A DNA stretch of 10,750 bases from Bacteroidota bacterium (lineage in GTDB: Bacteria > Bacteroidota > Bacteroidia > Bacteroidales > VadinHA17): assembly GCA_023430725.1 (NCBI GenBank), contig JAEYZD010000085.1:1-10750 (forward strand), read 5' to 3'. A program made the position numbers and the translations under genes. This document shows positions 7,910-10,750 of this stretch, piece after piece. The notes beneath the pieces were generated by a model that was given only the letters and a program-made list of their open reading frames with translations, had not been told where the DNA came from and made no database searches. Numbering within the stretch: the stretch's first letter is position 1; every line of letters begins with the position of its first letter.

Positions 7910-8554
7910 TTATTTTCCATTATGAGCCGCATACCAGGCGCACCATGACTTTATTCCGCATATCTCACACTCAGGTTTTCGCGCCTTGCATACATACCTG
8001 CCGTGAAGAAGCAGCCAGTGATGAGCCAGGGGCCTTGACTTCTCAGGAATCTCACGGGTAAGCCTGAGCTCCACATCCAGCGGTGTTCTGGCACCGGGTG
8101 TCAGCCCGATACGCCGCGCAACGCGAAAGACGTGCGTGTCCACCGCAATGACCGGACTGTTCCACACAACCGATGCTATCACATTAGCCGTCTTCCTGCC
8201 AACCCCGGGCAGTTGTGTCAGCTCATCCCTGTCCATGGGAACATTCCCTTTGAACCGGCTCACGATCATCTCCGCCATCCCTTTGAGATGCTTTGCCTTA
8301 TTGTTCGGGTAGGAGCAGCTCTTTATAATCCCGAAAATCTCCTCCTGTGTGGCCCGGGACATTGACTCCGCATCAGGAAACCGTCTGAAGAGCCCGGGAG
8401 TGATCATGTTGACACGCTTGTCAGTGCACTGGGCCGAAAGGATGACCGCCACAATCAGCTGAAAAGGGTCACTGTAGGTCAGCTCAGTCTCTGCTACCGG
8501 CATATTCGCTGCAAACCACTCCATTACACCCCTGTACCTGTCACTGATCTTCAC
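7910..8554 (-). CDS. nth: Endonuclease III (DNA glycosylase/AP lyase)
   Basis: A 214-residue protein of normal family length. It removes oxidised pyrimidines from DNA and cleaves the strand beside the abasic site in base-excision repair. The N-terminal part carries NMPVAETEL and VAVILSAQCTDKRVN, a hallmark of the family. The helix-hairpin-helix LPGVGRKTANV holds catalytic lysine K121, and the aspartate D139 lies in AVDTHVFRVARRIGL; these equal K120 and D138 of the Escherichia coli enzyme. Four cysteines at 189, 196, 199 and 205 show the C-x6-C-x2-C-x5-C spacing that binds the [4Fe-4S] cluster. All key residues are present, so the enzyme should be active. A weak AGGGG lies about nine bases before the ATG. 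The histidine kinase follows on the same strand; aroB diverges upstream. Confidence 0.96.
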   Translation of the reverse strand: MKISDRYRGVMEWFAANMPVAETELTYSDPFQLIVAVILSAQCTDKRVNMITPGLFRRFPDAESMSRATQEEIFGIIKSCSYPNNKAKHLKGMAEMIVSRFKGNVPMDRDELTQLPGVGRKTANVIASVVWNSPVIAVDTHVFRVARRIGLTPGARTPLDVELRLTREIPEKSRPLAHHWLLLHGRYVCKARKPECEICGIKSWCAWYAAHNGK

Positions 8555-8674
8555 GGCCCCTGATTAAGTTTGAAGTGATGAAAGTAGCATTTTTTTATCT
8601 TTTTTTTCCTGAGAGCTTCACTATGTGAATAAAATCATGTGAAGTAATTATTCTGTTTGTTATTTTTCGCCTTG
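8555..8674. promoter_or_regulatory. Divergent AT-rich intergenic region, nth / aroB promoters
   Basis: This 120-base gap between two divergent genes must hold both promoters if each gene is transcribed from its own start. It is clearly more AT-rich than the flanking genes and contains T7 (8590-8596) and T8 (8600-8607) tracts, which read as A-tracts toward nth and may bend the DNA or act like UP elements. I could not find a clean TTTG / TAnnTTTG promoter pair for either gene. Near matches exist: TATTTTTC at 8661, and TACTTTC on the minus strand. Confidence 0.45.
8616..8644. repeat. Inverted and direct repeat cluster, candidate operator
   Basis: TTCAC-TAT-GTGAA (8617-8629) is an inverted repeat with perfect five-base arms. 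The right half ATGTGAA recurs at 8637-8643, giving a 14-base direct-repeat period, and CTTCAC (8616-8621) pairs with GTGAAG (8639-8644) over the whole stretch. It lies mid-way in the nth/aroB gap, where a dimeric regulator could act on either gene. The repeat is visible; its function is inference. Confidence 0.35.
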
Positions 8675-9727
8675 ATGAATCAGCTAAGGATAAATAGCGC
8701 AGGGGAGAGATCAATTCTCCTCATGGGCGGCACAATGGATGACATCCGCGGTTTGCTGCCGCAGAAGGGACTGTTCATAATCACGGACACCAACGTAAAC
8801 AGGCTCTGGGGCCATCTCTTTCCTGCCGGTGAGGTCCTTGTAATTGAGGCCGGTGAGCGGAGCAAGACTCTCCAGACGGCCGGAGATCTCTGCAGGAGAA
8901 TGCTCATGGCCGGAGCTGACCGCTCTTCATTCATCCTCGGTTTCGGCGGCGGAGTCGTATGTGACATTGCAGGACTGACTGCATCCCTGTTCATGAGAGG
9001 TGTGAGGCATGCATTCGTCTCCACAACCCTTTTATCACAGGTTGACGCAAGCATTGGCGGGAAAACCGGGGTCAACCTGGACGATTACAAGAACATGATC
9101 GGAACCTTCCGCCATCCGGAATTCGTACTGTGTGACTACTCAATGCTCTCCACCCTTCCGGAGACAGAATTCAGATCAGGATTGGGTGAGGTTTACAAGC
9201 ATGCCGCCATTCGGGACAGGACCCTCTTCTTTGACCTTACGGCCAATGCCGAAAGCCTGGCCTCGCGTGACCCTCAGGTGCTGGGAGACATCATTCTCAG
9301 GGCCGTAAAGATCAAGGCAGCTGTTGTCAGGCGTGACCCTCTCGAGAATGGAGTAAGAAAAGTCCTCAACTTCGGTCATACCTTCGGACATGTGCTGGAA
9401 ACCCAGTACAGCCTGCCTCATGGCATTGCCGTTGCACAGGGGATGATACTCGCAGCAGAGCTCTCTGCCTGGAAAGGGGAGATGCAGCATTCCGAGCTGA
9501 GGATACTGAAATCGGCCCTGGAGAAAGCCGGATTGCTTCCTGAACTGCAGATGCCAGCGAACATTGTATCCAGAATCGCCAGGGACAAGAAGGGGGAATC
9601 AGGCTCGGTAAACTTCGTTCTGCTAAGGACTGTGGGCCGTGCAATCATACGAAGATTGTCACTCACTGAGATTCAGGAGTTTGTAAATTACTTTAATGAC
9701 AGGGAGAATCTGTCGCAAAACATTTGA
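8675..9727 (+). CDS. aroB: 3-dehydroquinate synthase
   Basis: A 350-residue cytosolic enzyme that converts DAHP (3-deoxy-D-arabino-heptulosonate 7-phosphate) to 3-dehydroquinate, the second step of the shikimate pathway, using NAD+ and a divalent metal. An N-terminal Rossmann-like part (LFIITDTNV, GERSKTLQTAGDL) leads to the NAD-binding glycine motif GFGGGVVCDIAG (about 89-100). Then follow STTLLSQVDASIGGKTGVN (K130) and YKN (K139). Metal ligands are E172 in SGLGEVYKH, H235 in LNFGHTFGH and H249 in SLPHG; K175 is also present. All are intact. I chose the ATG at 8675. An in-frame TTG at 8657 would add six residues (MLFFAL), which look like intergenic sequence. The gene ends two bases before the aroC ATG, so the two form an operon. 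A final NDRENLSQNI tail is normal in length. Confidence 0.96.
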   Translation: MNQLRINSAGERSILLMGGTMDDIRGLLPQKGLFIITDTNVNRLWGHLFPAGEVLVIEAGERSKTLQTAGDLCRRMLMAGADRSSFILGFGGGVVCDIAGLTASLFMRGVRHAFVSTTLLSQVDASIGGKTGVNLDDYKNMIGTFRHPEFVLCDYSMLSTLPETEFRSGLGEVYKHAAIRDRTLFFDLTANAESLASRDPQVLGDIILRAVKIKAAVVRRDPLENGVRKVLNFGHTFGHVLETQYSLPHGIAVAQGMILAAELSAWKGEMQHSELRILKSALEKAGLLPELQMPANIVSRIARDKKGESGSVNFVLLRTVGRAIIRRLSLTEIQEFVNYFNDRENLSQNI

Positions 9728-9729
9728 AG

Positions 9730-10725
9730 ATGAACACTGTTGGAACAATATTCAGGGTATCAATATTCGGCGAGTCGCACGGACCATCGGTCGGGGTAAT
9801 TATTGACGGCTGTCCGGCCGGATTGCCGTTCTGGAGGGAGGAACTGATGGCTGATCTCTCCAGGCGAAAGGGACTGCTGCCAGGAACCACACCCCGGCGG
9901 GAGAGTGATGAACCGGAGGTGATCAGCGGCATCCTGAACAATTTTACAACAGGCGCTCCCCTGGTTATCTGCACCCGAAACAAAGATTTCAGGCCAGGTG
10001 ACTATGAGCAGTTCACGAGCATCCCGCGGCCGGGCCATGCTGACTTCACTGCCGGTTATAAATATAAGGGATTCAGCGACATGCGAGGGGGAGGACATTT
10101 TTCAGGCCGCCTTACCTGGGGCATGGTCACCGCCGGCTACTTTGCCCGTAAGATTCTGTCACCCGCAATTATCACCGCCAGCCTGGTGGAAGCCGGAGGT
10201 GAAAAGGATGCTGCTGCTGCAATAGCCAGGGCCATGGAGACCAATGATACCGTTGGCGGGGTGGTTGAATGCATTGTCAAAAATGTACCCAAAGGTCTGG
10301 GAGAACCCGGATTCATGTCTGTTGAGGCAGCGCTGGGACTCATCGCCTTCGGCATACCGGCGGTGAATGGCGTGGAATTCGGAGCCGGATTTGCTTCATC
10401 AAGGAGCTATGGCTCGCTGAATAATGACCCATTCGTTGATGCAAGAGGCAAAACATCTACTAATAATGCGGGTGGTATCAACGGAGGTATTACAAATGGC
10501 AATGACCTGATAATGAGGGTTTCAGTAAAACCTGCCGCCAGCACCGGAGTGCCACAGAAGACATTTGACACCTCAAAGGGGGAGATGACCGAACTGGAAA
10601 TAACCGGCCGGCATGATGCCTGTATCGCAAGGCGAATACCCGTTATCCTTGAATCAGCCGTGGCAATAGGGCTTGCAGACCTTCTGATGATCGACAGGGG
10701 AATAAACGGTATCAGGGAAAGGTAA
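9730..10725 (+). CDS. aroC: Chorismate synthase, short form
   Basis: A 331-residue FMN-dependent enzyme that converts 5-enolpyruvylshikimate 3-phosphate to chorismate, the last shikimate step, feeding aromatic amino acids and related compounds. Visible motifs are FRVSIFGESHGPSVG near the N-terminus (invariant H17), RPGHADFTAGYKY (H103), DMRGGGHFSGRLTW (118-130), NDTVGGVVECIV (172-183), NNAGGINGGITNGNDL (245-260) and ITGRHDACIARR (291-302). It is shorter than common bacterial forms of about 350-360 residues. The missing part lies between ARKIL (139-143) and the TVGG motif, where the usual loop is about 30 residues longer. The GGGHFSGRLT segment resembles the clostridial-type variant more than the RGGGRSSARET of typical Bacteroides. 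All core motifs are kept, so I expect it to be active. The ATG at 9730 is preferred over a TTG at 9724 that overlaps the aroB stop. Confidence 0.95.
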   Translation: MNTVGTIFRVSIFGESHGPSVGVIIDGCPAGLPFWREELMADLSRRKGLLPGTTPRRESDEPEVISGILNNFTTGAPLVICTRNKDFRPGDYEQFTSIPRPGHADFTAGYKYKGFSDMRGGGHFSGRLTWGMVTAGYFARKILSPAIITASLVEAGGEKDAAAAIARAMETNDTVGGVVECIVKNVPKGLGEPGFMSVEAALGLIAFGIPAVNGVEFGAGFASSRSYGSLNNDPFVDARGKTSTNNAGGINGGITNGNDLIMRVSVKPAASTGVPQKTFDTSKGEMTELEITGRHDACIARRIPVILESAVAIGLADLLMIDRGINGIRER

Positions 10726-10750
10726 AGGCTTTCCGACAGGAGCCCCGTTC
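10726..10750. other. Right edge after aroC
   Basis: Only 25 bases remain. A GGCT/AGCC pair (10727-10744) could form a four-base stem, but no T-run follows within view, so I do not call a terminator. The next gene is outside the window. Confidence 0.3.

Noticed and set aside
8590..8607. T-runs in the nth-aroB gap as a rho-independent terminator
   Set aside because: No gene ends upstream on the + strand and no GC-rich stem precedes the T-runs; both flanking genes diverge from here.
10727..10744. Possible terminator hairpin after aroC (GGCT/AGCC)
   Set aside because: A four-base stem with a ten-base loop and no following T-run in view is too weak.
1..10750. Mobile element, defence system or CRISPR array
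   Set aside because: No transposase, integrase, nuclease-effector pair, regularly spaced repeats or tRNA-attachment-site duplication was seen on either strand; the gene content is housekeeping plus one envelope cassette.

Overview
The window looks like ordinary chromosomal DNA from a member of the Bacteroidota, probably an uncultured Bacteroidales- or Marinilabiliales-like lineage; the finer placement is inference. Three things support this: a large secreted protein ending in a gliding-motility-type (type IX secretion, type B) C-terminal domain, a DUF6702-like protein, and the general lack of strong Shine-Dalgarno sites. Base composition is near-balanced throughout by eye. I see no insertion sequence, tRNA, rRNA, CRISPR array or phage gene.

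Layout. At the left edge is the 3' end of a pyruvate kinase gene (+). It is followed closely by a compact three-gene (+) run: a DUF6702-like small exported protein, a multidomain (PKD/cadherin-like/fibronectin III) secreted protein with a T9SS sorting domain, and an exported TPR protein. The three ORFs are packed end to start, and both junctions carry an ATGA sequence. This run meets, tail to tail and only 25 bases apart, a (-) strand unit made of endonuclease III (nth) followed by a very large cytosolic hybrid histidine kinase (four PAS-like modules, GAF, HisKA, HATPase, receiver). A 120-base AT-rich divergent intergenic region then separates nth from aroB-aroC (+), two shikimate-pathway genes 2 bases apart. 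The window ends 25 bases after aroC.

How the genes fit together. The right end supplies two steps of aromatic amino-acid synthesis. Nth performs base-excision repair. The hybrid kinase is an orphan sensor: no response regulator with an output domain is visible beside it. The DUF6702/T9SS/TPR run is a candidate cell-envelope or surface-protein cassette and is the least characterised part of the window. I found no clear evidence of a wholly new system. The best leads are that cassette, a shortened chorismate synthase with divergent central motifs, the uncertain start and palindrome at the front of the histidine kinase, and a repeat cluster in the nth/aroB divergent promoter region.
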